From assembly GCA_024641205.1 (NCBI GenBank), contig JAHEDM010000001.1, positions 1 to 27,573 on the forward strand: a DNA stretch of 27,573 bases. The letters run 5' to 3'. Positions 1 to 7,821 of this stretch are shown here, one piece after another. Both the position numbers and the translations under genes were made by a program. The notes under the pieces are model-generated. The model searched no databases. It saw only the letters and a list, made by a program, of their open reading frames with translations, and was not told the DNA's origin. The DNA is from Actinomycetes bacterium (GTDB lineage: Bacteria; Actinomycetota; Acidimicrobiia; Spongiisociales; UBA4744). Numbering within the stretch: the stretch's first letter is position 1; the number at the start of each line of letters is the position of its first letter.

Positions 1-1523
1 CGAGCGGCGGCCGTGCGCTGCACCTGACCGCCGGACAGGCGGACCCCGAGCGGACCGACCTTGGTGTCCAGGCCCTCAGACATCGCGGCCAGATCTGGTT
101 CCATCACCGCGGAGGCGATGGCAACCGCCAGATCATCGTCGCTTCGTTCCAGACCCATCAGGAGGTTGTCTCTCAGTGACATGGAGAACAAGCGGGGTAT
201 CTGCGGTGTGTAGGCCGTCCGGGGGGGAACAAAGAAGGAAGCGGCGTCTGTGACGATCCGACCGTTCCAGTGCACCTCTCCTTCGTTGGGGTCGAGGAGC
301 CCGAGCAAAGCTCGCAGCAGGGTTGTCTTCCCGGATCCGATCCGGCCGGTCACGACGGTGAAGCTTCCCCGGGGCACGCGCAGGTGCACATTCTCGATCC
401 CCGCTTCCGAGCCCGGGTATTGATAGGAAAGACCCTTGATTTCGAGTGATTCGAGAGCTTCGCGCTCAGGTGGCGGCGCGACCGCCGACAATGCACCGCG
501 CAGTTCGAGGTCACGGGGCACGACCAGAGTCTCAGGCGGGGCGCCCTGCAGCAATTCGGCCATCCGCTCGAAGGCAACCCCCGCCTGCCGGAAACGAGCA
601 ATGAAGACGCCGACAAAATGGACGGCGTCGGTGGCGAACGTTAGGAAGTAGACAAAGAGGGCGAAATCGCCAACCGTGAACTCGGCGCCCGAACCTGTCG
701 ATCGCATGGCACCGGCAGCCAGCACCAGGATGATGGCCGTCCCGATGTTCACGGTGTTCCAGAACACTGATTCGAGAATCGAGTTGAGCACCCGGTCGCG
801 CACCATCACCTTGCGGCGAGCTTCGTTCAAAACCCGGAAGTTGCCGATCATGTGATGTTCGGCTCCGGCCACCTTGATTGACTGCACAGATCCGAACATC
901 TCGCCGATCGCACCCGTCACCACTCCGGTTGCCTCCCGGGCCGCCTGGCGGTAGAGGCGGACCCGGGTGCCGGCGCGCTCGGCAACGAGAATGACCAGGA
1001 CCAGAGGGGCGAACACGAACAAGGTGATCTGGGCGTTGATCGAGGCAAGCACGATCACGGCCACCGTGGAGAACGCCACCGTCCCCATCATGTCGACGGT
1101 GAGGTCGATCGCCTCTTCAACGTGTTCGACATCATCACGGAACCGGCTGATAGCCTCCCCGGGCGAGTGAGGCACGGCGCGGGCGCCGGGAAGGGAGAGA
1201 ATCCGCCCGATCATATTGCGCCGGAGCAAGGAACCGATGCGGAATCGGAAGTTCACATCGCTCAGCATCGCCACGGCCACCAGGGCTACCCGGGCCAGTC
1301 CGTAGGCGCCCATGAAGGCAATCAGCGTATTGACATCGAACGAGACAGAAGCCTCTCCGGTCAAGCCGTCGAAGAACTCCTTGCTGATCAGCCCGGGGAT
1401 GACCGGCATCACCCAGACAAGAGTCCACAGAATCGCATTGCCTGCATATCGCCAAGGAGCAAAGCGCAGCATTCCCAGCATTAGCTTGAAGGTCGGTACT
1501 GAGGCGCGCGTTGAGGATGTCAT
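1..1523 (-). CDS. ABC exporter half-transporter (membrane + ATPase), C-terminus beyond window
   Basis: This is a fused permease-ATPase of the ABC exporter type, 507 codons visible and open at the left edge. I translated it directly: it starts at ATG 1523 (MTSSTRASVPTFKL) and has hydrophobic helices over about residues 20-310. The nucleotide-binding domain carries Walker A GRIGSGKTT at about 393-401, a Q-loop (YTPQIP) and the signature LSGGQVQR at about 496-503, just before the window ends; Walker B and the H-loop lie outside. The start overlaps the stop of the upstream half-transporter by 4 bp (ATGA, 1520-1523), so the two are translationally coupled and probably form a heterodimeric exporter in the cytoplasmic membrane. 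Unlike its partner it has a canonical signature motif. The substrate cannot be told; multidrug or lipid export are the usual roles of this class. Confidence 0.9.
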   Translation of the reverse strand, partial: MTSSTRASVPTFKLMLGMLRFAPWRYAGNAILWTLVWVMPVIPGLISKEFFDGLTGEASVSFDVNTLIAFMGAYGLARVALVAVAMLSDVNFRFRIGSLLRRNMIGRILSLPGARAVPHSPGEAISRFRDDVEHVEEAIDLTVDMMGTVAFSTVAVIVLASINAQITLFVFAPLVLVILVAERAGTRVRLYRQAAREATGVVTGAIGEMFGSVQSIKVAGAEHHMIGNFRVLNEARRKVMVRDRVLNSILESVFWNTVNIGTAIILVLAAGAMRSTGSGAEFTVGDFALFVYFLTFATDAVHFVGVFIARFRQAGVAFERMAELLQGAPPETLVVPRDLELRGALSAVAPPPEREALESLEIKGLSYQYPGSEAGIENVHLRVPRGSFTVVTGRIGSGKTTLLRALLGLLDPNEGEVHWNGRIVTDAASFFVPPRTAYTPQIPRLFSMSLRDNLLMGLERSDDDLAVAIASAVMEPDLAAMSEGLDTKVGPLGVRLSGGQVQRTAAA

Positions 1524-3277
1524 GCCAGAACCTCCTCGAGCCCCACCCGCAGGAACCTCGCGAAACGAGACTCGGGATCCGCAGCCAGAGCCAGCCGTTC
1601 GCCGAACTCGACCACCCGGCCCTCGTCCATGATCAGAACATCGTCTGCCCGGGTCACGGTCGCCAGACGATGAGCAATGATGATGCCCGTCCGATTGGCA
1701 AGCAACTTGTCAACCGCCCGCTCGATCAGCTGTTCCGTGGCCGGATCCAGGCGCGACGATGCTTCATCGAGGATCACCAGGCCGGGGTCCTTGAGGAAAA
1801 TCCGGGTAAATGCCAGCAGCTGAGCTTCGCCTGCTGAAAGGCCGCCACTGCCGGATTCCAGGAGGGTGTCAAGACCTTCGGGTAGCGAGCGCACCCAATC
1901 GGTCAAACCGAGATCGAGGAGAACCTCCATGATCGCTTCATCGGAGGCATCGGAATCGAAGAAGGTCAGGTTGTCGCGGACGCTGGCCCGAAACAGTTGG
2001 ACGTCCTGGGTGACCATCCCCACTCGCCTCCGCAGCTCATCTGGCTTGGTTTCCCGGGCAGCGACACCGCCAAGCAGAACCCGGCCCTCGATGGGGTCGT
2101 AGAGCCGGGTCAGCAGACGAGCAAGCGTCGTTTTGCCGCTCCCGGTCCGGCCCAGGACACCGACCACCCGGCCCGAGGCGACCCGGAACGAAACACCGTC
2201 GAGCACAACGTCGCCCATCTCCTCGTCCCCGTCCTGATAGGCGAAGGTCACTGCATCGAACTCAACCGAGAACGGACCAGGTTGCAGTTGGGCAGCGCCA
2301 ACCGACTCGATTCGCGAAGTAAGAGCGAGCAGGTCCTCGACTCTTGACATGCCGGCTCCTGCCTTTTGAAGATCCTCCATTTGGTGCCGGATCCGATCGA
2401 GTGGCTGCCGCAGGAGCTCGGTATAGGTGAAGACGAGATAGACCGATCCGATCGTCAACGACCCGTCACCAAACAATCGAGAGCCAAGCCAGAACACCAG
2501 TGCCGTCCCGACCGCGAAAACGACGATGTTGGTCGACCACAACACCGCCCAGCCCATGAAGCCGCGCACAGCATCGGGCAACCAGGCCCGCAAGTGCTCG
2601 GTGAACCGGCGCAGGAAGAAATCGGTGGCACCGTTTGATCGAATGTCCTCGGTCCCTCCCAACTGCTCGCCCAGGAAGCCGTAGAACTCGGCGCTCCGCT
2701 GCCGCACCCGCTTCCACCATGGCAACGCCACGTTCTGAATGCCAACCATCCCCAACAAGGCGACTCCGGCGAAGACACTGATGCCCAACCCGACCAGCAG
2801 GTTCTCGCGGAAGAGCAGCACGAGGATCCCGACCAGCAGCACCAGATTGCCAACCACGTGGATGACGAATTGCCCAAAGAAGTTCGACAAGGAAGTCACG
2901 TCGCCGTCGATGCGCTCGATCATTTCACCCGGCGTGCGGGTCTTGTGAAAGCCCATATCGAGTCGCAGGCAGTGCTCGGCAAGGTCGCCGCGCAACTCGT
3001 TTGTGGCAGCCCATCCGATGTTCTCGGCCAAGTAGGTGGCGAGCACGGACAACGCCTGATGGGCTACTGCCAATGCTGCAAAGGTGAGCGCCAGTCGGAC
3101 CAGAGCCGTCTGGTCGGCCCCGGCGATCGCTTTGTCGATGAAGCTCCTGACGATCTGGGGGTTGATCAACTGGAAGGCGATGCCCGTGAAGAGGAGCACG
3201 GCCAGCAAGACCACCCGCAGCTTATGAGGCCGCAGGTAGTCCACCAGGAGATTCCAGTACTGTCGAACAGGGATCAT
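1520..3277 (-). CDS. ABC exporter half-transporter (membrane + ATPase)
   Basis: A 585-aa type I ABC exporter subunit. An N-terminal six-helix membrane domain (about 1-310) precedes an ATPase with Walker A GRTGSGKTT (376-384), Q-loop VTQD, Walker B VILDEAS (501-507) and the H-loop histidine (IIIAHRL, about 536). The signature is LSAGE (480-484) instead of LSGGQ, a substitution expected to weaken one of the two composite ATP sites. I chose ATG 3277 because AAGGA sits 7 nt upstream; an in-frame ATG at 3328 would add 17 residues without exporter character. It is the first gene of a two-gene unit with the overlapping half-transporter to its left. The substrate is unknown. Confidence 0.92.
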   Translation of the reverse strand: MIPVRQYWNLLVDYLRPHKLRVVLLAVLLFTGIAFQLINPQIVRSFIDKAIAGADQTALVRLALTFAALAVAHQALSVLATYLAENIGWAATNELRGDLAEHCLRLDMGFHKTRTPGEMIERIDGDVTSLSNFFGQFVIHVVGNLVLLVGILVLLFRENLLVGLGISVFAGVALLGMVGIQNVALPWWKRVRQRSAEFYGFLGEQLGGTEDIRSNGATDFFLRRFTEHLRAWLPDAVRGFMGWAVLWSTNIVVFAVGTALVFWLGSRLFGDGSLTIGSVYLVFTYTELLRQPLDRIRHQMEDLQKAGAGMSRVEDLLALTSRIESVGAAQLQPGPFSVEFDAVTFAYQDGDEEMGDVVLDGVSFRVASGRVVGVLGRTGSGKTTLARLLTRLYDPIEGRVLLGGVAARETKPDELRRRVGMVTQDVQLFRASVRDNLTFFDSDASDEAIMEVLLDLGLTDWVRSLPEGLDTLLESGSGGLSAGEAQLLAFTRIFLKDPGLVILDEASSRLDPATEQLIERAVDKLLANRTGIIIAHRLATVTRADDVLIMDEGRVVEFGERLALAADPESRFARFLRVGLEEVLA

Positions 3278-3632
3278 CGGTCGTCCTTCAGAACAAAGCT
3301 TCGGAGGCCATTGACCACGCCCCATCACGGGCGTCGACGCCCCGGGTAATGCTCAACAGGCTCCTCCGGGAAGCTAGCGCCAGACGGCGCACGACAAAGA
3401 CGAATTAGCCGAGATCGGCTTCCGGGGAAGATCTAACTCAACTGGGGGTTTGCAATTGCAAGCAAAATGACGGAAAATGCAAACTGTGGCAAGCTACACA
3501 CACCGGTTCGCTGCCGTCGACGAGTCGTGCGGGGCGCTCCCGCAGCCGCATCCTCCGCCGGACCGGGAGGTTCTCGAGGACCAAGTGGATCCACCCCGAA
3601 AACATTGACAACGTGAGCAAAGGAAGAGACCA
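3278..3632. promoter_or_regulatory. Divergent intergenic region between ABC exporter and acyl-CoA dehydrogenase
   Basis: About 355 bp with no convincing gene. It must hold the promoters of the leftward exporter pair and the rightward dehydrogenase. For the dehydrogenase the best candidate is TTGCAA (3450-3455), 17 bp, GAAAAT (3473-3478), each 4/6 to consensus. The -35 overlaps a perfect 12-bp palindrome (3450-3461). A perfect TTGACA at 3605-3610 is too close to the start codon to be a useful -35. No clear exporter promoter is visible. Confidence 0.45.
3450..3461. promoter_or_regulatory. Perfect 12-bp palindrome, candidate operator
   Basis: TTGCAATTGCAA reads the same on both strands and lies over the proposed -35 box of the acyl-CoA dehydrogenase gene. 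A dimeric repressor bound here would block that promoter. The minus-strand 12-mer TGCTTGCAATTG that covers it (3464-3453) also occurs at 18434-18445, in the promoter region of the GNAT gene. An operator role is inferred from position and symmetry only. Confidence 0.4.
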
Positions 3633-5435
3633 ATGACTGTCTACGCCCCCCCGCTCAAAGATCTGCGCTTCGTGCTGCAGCACATGATCGGACTCGACGG
3701 CCTGGCCGCTCTATCCGGCTACGAGCATGTTGAAGCAGACTTCGTCGACGCCATTCTCGATGAGGCAGGCAAGTTCCTGACCGACGTGTGGTTCCCGCTC
3801 AACCGGAGCGGTGATATAGAAGGATCCCATCTTCGCGATGGAGTGGTGGTGACGCCGGAGGGATTCAAGGACGCGTACCATCGCATGGTTCAGGGAGGCT
3901 GGCTGGGGATACCTTTCCCGGAGCAATACGGCGGCGGAAACATGCCCGCCACAATCGTGACTGCGATCGGCGAGATGATCAACGCCACCAACACCAGTTT
4001 GGCCATGGCGCCCGGCCTCACCCAGGGAGCCGTCGACGCGCTGTTGGAGCACGGGTCCGAGGAGATGAAAGAGACCTACGTCCGACGGCTGATCGCCGGT
4101 GAGTGGACGGGCACGATGTGCCTGACGGAACCACAGGCCGGTTCAGACGTCGGCGCCCTCACCACCAAGGCAACCCCGGCCGATGACGGCACCTGGAGAG
4201 TCAAGGGAACCAAGATCTTCATCAGCTGGGGAGACCACGACCTCACCGATAACATCATCCACCTGGTCCTGGCCCGCACGCCCGACTCCCCGCCGGGCAC
4301 CAAAGGCATCAGCATGTTCGTTGTCCCCAAGTACCTGGTCAACGAGGATGGTTCGCTCGGCGCACTCAATGACATCCAGACCGTCTCCCTCGAGCACAAG
4401 ATGGGTATCAAAGCCAGCCCAACTGCGGTTCTGTCCTTCGGCGATCAGGGAGACGGTTCGATTGGCTACCTGATCGGCGAGGAACGCCAAGGCATGCGGT
4501 ACATGTTCACGATGATGAACAATGCCCGGGTGGCGGTGGGGCTCGCAGGTGTTTCCATTGGAGAGATGGCATACCAGAACGCTCTTGCCTACGCACAGGA
4601 GAGGATCCAGGGCCGTCCGATCGGTGCTTCGCCCGATGAGGTCACTCCGATCATCGGCCACGCCAACGTCCGCCGGATGTTGATGACGATGAGAGCGCAG
4701 GTGGAGGCCATGCGGGCTCTCCTGCTCGAAAACGCCTACGCGATGGACATGGCGAGATCGCACCCCGACGAGGAAACCCGCAGGCAATACAGCCTCTATG
4801 CGGACTTGCTTACGCCTGTTTCGAAGGCATGGGCAACCGATCTGGGGAGCGAGGTCGCCTCGATGGCTATCCAGGTCTACGGTGGGATGGGGTACATCGA
4901 AGAGAGCGGCATGCCTCAGTTCTACCGCGACTCTCGCATCCTTTCGATTTACGAGGGCACGAACGGGATCCAGGCGCTTGACCTGATTGGTCGTAAACTG
5001 CCCGCAGGCGGGGGCGCCGCCATCATGGGCTTCATCGCCAATATGAAAGCCATCGACGCCGATCTGGCCAAGGCAGGCGAGCGCTTCAGCTCGATGCGGA
5101 CGCTGCTCGCCGACGGGGTCACCGCCCTCGAACAGGCGACCGGCTGGTTGGCTATGAACGGCATGCAGGATCCGAACCAGGCGGCGGCAGGCGCCACACC
5201 GTACCTGAACATGCTCGGCACCGTGGCAGGTGGCTACTTCCTCGCCAAGTCGGCTCTGACAGCATCCCGCCTCCTTGAAGAAGGCAACGCCGACAAGGAG
5301 TTCCTGGAGGCCAAGATCGCTACCGCCCGGTTCTATGCCGAGCAGCTGCTGCCGCTGGGCACGGCCCTGCTGGGACCCATCACCGCAGGCAAAGACAACC
5401 TTTTCGCCATCGACCCGGACCAGATGAGGCACTGA
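3633..5435 (+). CDS. Acyl-CoA dehydrogenase, DmdC-type with C-terminal extension
   Basis: A 600-aa FAD-dependent acyl-CoA dehydrogenase catalysing alpha,beta-desaturation of an acyl-CoA, with electrons normally passed to electron-transfer flavoprotein. Family signatures are visible: the FAD/substrate segment MCLTEPQAGSDVG, the KGTKIFIS strand, the RVAVGLAGV helix start, VYGGMGYIEE, and SIYEGTNGIQ with the expected catalytic base Glu441. At 600 aa it exceeds the usual 380-400 because of N- and C-terminal extensions typical of the group that includes 3-methylmercaptopropionyl-CoA dehydrogenase DmdC. The group also acts on other acyl-CoAs, so the substrate is not fixed. ATG 3633 has AGGAAGAG about 5 nt upstream. 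It stands alone, with the exporter divergent on its left and a kinase convergent on its right; no dmdB or dmdD is near. Confidence 0.93.
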   Translation: MTVYAPPLKDLRFVLQHMIGLDGLAALSGYEHVEADFVDAILDEAGKFLTDVWFPLNRSGDIEGSHLRDGVVVTPEGFKDAYHRMVQGGWLGIPFPEQYGGGNMPATIVTAIGEMINATNTSLAMAPGLTQGAVDALLEHGSEEMKETYVRRLIAGEWTGTMCLTEPQAGSDVGALTTKATPADDGTWRVKGTKIFISWGDHDLTDNIIHLVLARTPDSPPGTKGISMFVVPKYLVNEDGSLGALNDIQTVSLEHKMGIKASPTAVLSFGDQGDGSIGYLIGEERQGMRYMFTMMNNARVAVGLAGVSIGEMAYQNALAYAQERIQGRPIGASPDEVTPIIGHANVRRMLMTMRAQVEAMRALLLENAYAMDMARSHPDEETRRQYSLYADLLTPVSKAWATDLGSEVASMAIQVYGGMGYIEESGMPQFYRDSRILSIYEGTNGIQALDLIGRKLPAGGGAAIMGFIANMKAIDADLAKAGERFSSMRTLLADGVTALEQATGWLAMNGMQDPNQAAAGATPYLNMLGTVAGGYFLAKSALTASRLLEEGNADKEFLEAKIATARFYAEQLLPLGTALLGPITAGKDNLFAIDPDQMRH

Positions 5436-5443
5436 GCCAGCCT

Positions 5444-5512
5444 CCTCCCCCCTAAGGCGCAGGCGCGGCCGGAGCCGAGCTGGGGGGAGGTCCGCCGAAG
5501 GCGGGGAGGGGG
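5444..5512. repeat. GC-rich palindromic cluster, REP-like or bidirectional terminator
   Basis: Between the convergent dehydrogenase and kinase genes, CCTCCCCCC (5444-5452) can pair with GGGGGGAGG (5482-5490). A second hairpin follows: CCGCC-GAA-GGCGG (5492-5504). A further G-run (GGGGAGGGGG, 5503-5512) could compete for the same C-run. There is no T-tract. The structure would suit a shared terminator, but its compact nested palindromes also resemble dispersed REP-type elements. Only a genome-wide copy count would separate these. Confidence 0.4.
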
Positions 5513-5558
5513 TCCGGTTCCACCAAGGCAGCCGTTCGTAGGTGTCGGCTCTGGTACT

Positions 5559-7118
5559 TCACTTCTCTGTGCTGAGGGGCATGCCGGCCAGCGTTGCCAC
5601 CGGGAAAAGCTCCGGCTCCGGAGTCTCCGGAAAGAACTTCGACCAGGCGGCCACTTCGACGTTGACGGTTTCTGGCATTCCGGTGGCGATGAGACGCCTG
5701 GCAATACGGATGAACTCATCGTGCACCATCCGCGCGTACGCATCCGTGGTGCGCAGGTCATCAGGCGTTTCCTTGAAGTCCCAATACTCGCGCATGTTCT
5801 GCGGAGCCTTGAGAATCAGGCTCAGATTGCGATCTTCGTTCTCCTCGAGCCGGCCCCGGATGGTTGCCTCGAAGAACATGGGAGAAAGGTCCTCATGCCC
5901 CATGTTCCACAATCGCTCATAGGGTTTGTGGGTGAACATCTCGAGTCTGTCGTCCTCGGCGACGGCGATGGCAAAGAGGCAACCCGGGAACTCGGACTGT
6001 GATTGCCTGTAGTCCGAATAGATGACCTGACCGCAGCTTGCACCGTTCTCACTGCTCACCGGACCCGGTCGAATCGCTTCGGCGGTCTGGCTATCGATCG
6101 TGTCTTCCGGCCTCGGCAGGTTGTAGTCCTCGCAAAGCGAGCGCCTGCGCGGCGGCGGTTTGATGCCAACCAGGACCGGAACTCGCACGGTGGTGGTGGT
6201 CCCTACCCCCAATTGGCTGTCGATCGTAAGGGAACCTTTGAATTCATCGACCGTCTGACGTACGAAGACAAATCCGAGCGAGTGAAGCTCCCCGTCAAGG
6301 GTCGGTCTAACGGTCAGGAGTTGCTGTACTCGCTCGGGGGACATGCCGGAGCCTTCGTCGCGAACGGACAGGCTGACGTGACCGTCATCGAGTACGTCCT
6401 CGATGTGCAGTACGCCCACCTTCTTGCCACCCATCGCGTCGACTGCGTTCATGATCAGGTTGAAATACATACGACGGAATCGATGCCGGTTTCCACCCAG
6501 CACGGCTGGATCAAGCCTCCCGAGTTGGAGCTCAACCCGAGCAGAGCTCTGTTCGGTCACCCATCCGTGCACGACGTTGCGGACGTAGTCTTCGAGGTCG
6601 GCGCCAAGGTCAAACACCTCATAGATCTCTTCGTTTCGCTGTTCAGCCCAGAAATGTTCGATGCGGTAGTAGACGCCGCAGAGCCACCGAACCACGTTGC
6701 GGTAATGCGATCGGGATCGCACGGAACGGCTCCCATCGGGCAGCAGCGCCAGCGCTGAATCAATATGACTCCACATGGGGTGCAGGATCAACTCGCACAG
6801 GTCGTGGATCGATCGGACGTATTCATTTGCTTTGGCCAATACCGTCTCGGGCGGAGCGAAACTCTGCACGGCCGCGCTGTAGCTCTCGAATGCCAGCCGC
6901 AGACTGACCGCTCGCGTGCGGAGCTTGCGGAGGTCATCTCCTGTGATGAGCAGCGGATCTACGATCCCGTGGAGCTGAAGATCCGTGTCGAGCGCAACAT
7001 GGAAATGGATGACCTCATCGATGAAGCGTTCAACGCGAAGATCGTGGATCAGGAATTTGATCTCCGAAACGTCTTTCTTGATACCTTGTTTGTAGTCAGG
7101 CATAGGCGCTTTCGACAT
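5559..7118 (-). CDS. Soluble atypical histidine kinase with unrecognised C-terminal domain
   Basis: A 519-aa protein with a GHKL ATPase domain at about 200-315: N-box NLIMNAVDAMGG (220-231), G1 DEGSGM (254-259), G2 HSLGF (279-283) and a G-rich turn near 304. No membrane helix or PAS/GAF-like segment is evident, so it should be cytoplasmic. The phosphoacceptor is unclear; His105 in SIHDL lies 115 residues before the N-box, a typical DHp spacing, but this is a guess. Residues 365-519 form a separate domain (FPGCLFAIAV, LWNMGHEDLSP, AWSKFFPETP) that I do not recognise. No response regulator is adjacent, so it is an orphan. The start is supported by TATCAT (7132-7127) 8 nt before ATG, a leaderless arrangement; another ATG is at 7103. 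It could instead be an ATP-binding protein that is not a kinase. Confidence 0.78.
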   Translation of the reverse strand: MSKAPMPDYKQGIKKDVSEIKFLIHDLRVERFIDEVIHFHVALDTDLQLHGIVDPLLITGDDLRKLRTRAVSLRLAFESYSAAVQSFAPPETVLAKANEYVRSIHDLCELILHPMWSHIDSALALLPDGSRSVRSRSHYRNVVRWLCGVYYRIEHFWAEQRNEEIYEVFDLGADLEDYVRNVVHGWVTEQSSARVELQLGRLDPAVLGGNRHRFRRMYFNLIMNAVDAMGGKKVGVLHIEDVLDDGHVSLSVRDEGSGMSPERVQQLLTVRPTLDGELHSLGFVFVRQTVDEFKGSLTIDSQLGVGTTTTVRVPVLVGIKPPPRRRSLCEDYNLPRPEDTIDSQTAEAIRPGPVSSENGASCGQVIYSDYRQSQSEFPGCLFAIAVAEDDRLEMFTHKPYERLWNMGHEDLSPMFFEATIRGRLEENEDRNLSLILKAPQNMREYWDFKETPDDLRTTDAYARMVHDEFIRIARRLIATGMPETVNVEVAAWSKFFPETPEPELFPVATLAGMPLSTEK

Positions 7119-7126
7119 CGGGGCGG

Positions 7127-7151
7127 ATGATAGGCCGGTGGACCAATTGGT
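7127..7151 (-). promoter_or_regulatory. Leaderless promoter of the kinase gene with palindrome
   Basis: On the minus strand TATCAT (7132-7127) stands 8 nt before ATG 7118, so transcription would begin at or next to the start codon. The perfect 10-bp palindrome ACCAATTGGT (7142-7151) lies in the -10/-35 spacer, where a bound regulator could act. No -35 consensus is seen. Confidence 0.45.
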
Positions 7152-7190
7152 TGATTCGATCGGCAGAGGAAGGCGGAAGCCCGCAAGACC

Positions 7191-7685
7191 TCAGAGCGCC
7201 TCAAAGCTGGCCGCAAAGAACTTGACCGGCTCGATCCGGGCGTACACGGCAGGTGCTCCCCACTGGTCCCAATCCTTGCCGTACGTTTCGATACAGAAAG
7301 ACCGAAACCCGGCGTGAACCGGATCTTCCAGATCCAGAATCGAGGCTCGACCGTGGACGGTGATTGCCAGGCTCTCGCCCCGGGTGTGCGTAGCGCTCAC
7401 GAAGGGACGGACCTTCAGATGATGCATCCGGACGGAATCGGGTGAAGAGCCAAACCAGAATCGGGCCCGATAGAACAAGCCGTCGACCGCCCCGGTCAGT
7501 GGACGCCCGTCGGCCGTTACGGTTGCCAGTGTCAGCACTTGTACGCCGGCCATGAGATCAATCAGCCGGGAGGCACTCACCCGCCGATCGGAAGTCACCA
7601 CCTCGCGGAGGTGCGGGCCCGCCTGTTCGTAGGAGCGGTTGAGCAAGAGCTGCAGGTTCTTGAGATCCTCGGCGGTTTCGTGCAT
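7191..7685 (-). CDS. Pyridoxamine 5'-phosphate oxidase-like FMN-binding protein
   Basis: A 164-aa protein of the FMN-binding split-barrel (PNPOx-like) superfamily. After an N-terminal helical segment, residues about 40-160 show the family pattern: LTLATVTADGRPLTGAVDGLF, the strand ARFWFGSSPDSVR with the HHLKVRPFVSATH segment, and the C-terminal strand of the barrel (ESLAITVHGRASIL). Members reduce or oxidise flavin- or F420-linked substrates or simply bind heme or flavin; the function of this one cannot be read from sequence. It is separated from the kinase by 72 bp and from the molybdoenzyme by 136 bp, all on the minus strand. No Shine-Dalgarno is visible before ATG 7685; a weak CAGACT box 7 nt upstream may mean a leaderless start. 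Confidence 0.82.
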   Translation of the reverse strand: MHETAEDLKNLQLLLNRSYEQAGPHLREVVTSDRRVSASRLIDLMAGVQVLTLATVTADGRPLTGAVDGLFYRARFWFGSSPDSVRMHHLKVRPFVSATHTRGESLAITVHGRASILDLEDPVHAGFRSFCIETYGKDWDQWGAPAVYARIEPVKFFAASFEAL

Positions 7686-7789
7686 AGCCAGAAGTCTGGC
7701 ACGTCAGGTCGTCAATCCTCTCGCCCGTCTCCTCATAGGTGCTCCCCAAGCGGAGACAGGGGGCTGTCCGAGCAAAGGGAGGACTGAGG

Positions 7790-7802
7790 GTTTTCGGAAA
7801 AC
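7790..7802 (-). terminator. Weak hairpin after the molybdoenzyme gene
   Basis: Just beyond the stop of the molybdoenzyme gene, GTTTT-CGG-AAAAC forms a 5-bp stem, followed leftward by a second 5-bp hairpin GACAG-GGGG-CTGTC (7755-7768). On the minus strand the stretch before the hairpin is T-rich. It is a possible but weak terminator. Confidence 0.3.
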
Positions 7803-7803
7803 A

Positions 7804-7821
7804 AGAAACAGAAACAGAAAC
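7804..7821. repeat. Tandem AGAAAC x3
   Basis: Three perfect head-to-tail copies of the hexamer AGAAAC abut the stop codon of the molybdoenzyme gene (TAG, 7824-7822). It is AT-rich against the local composition. No function is evident. Confidence 0.5.

Noticed and set aside
3605..3610. A perfect TTGACA upstream of the acyl-CoA dehydrogenase
   Set aside because: It is 22 bp before the ATG, so a matching -10 would fall inside the coding sequence.
4143..5432. A 429-codon open frame opposite the acyl-CoA dehydrogenase
   Set aside because: Antisense shadow; the translation is low in hydrophobic core patterns and has no motifs.
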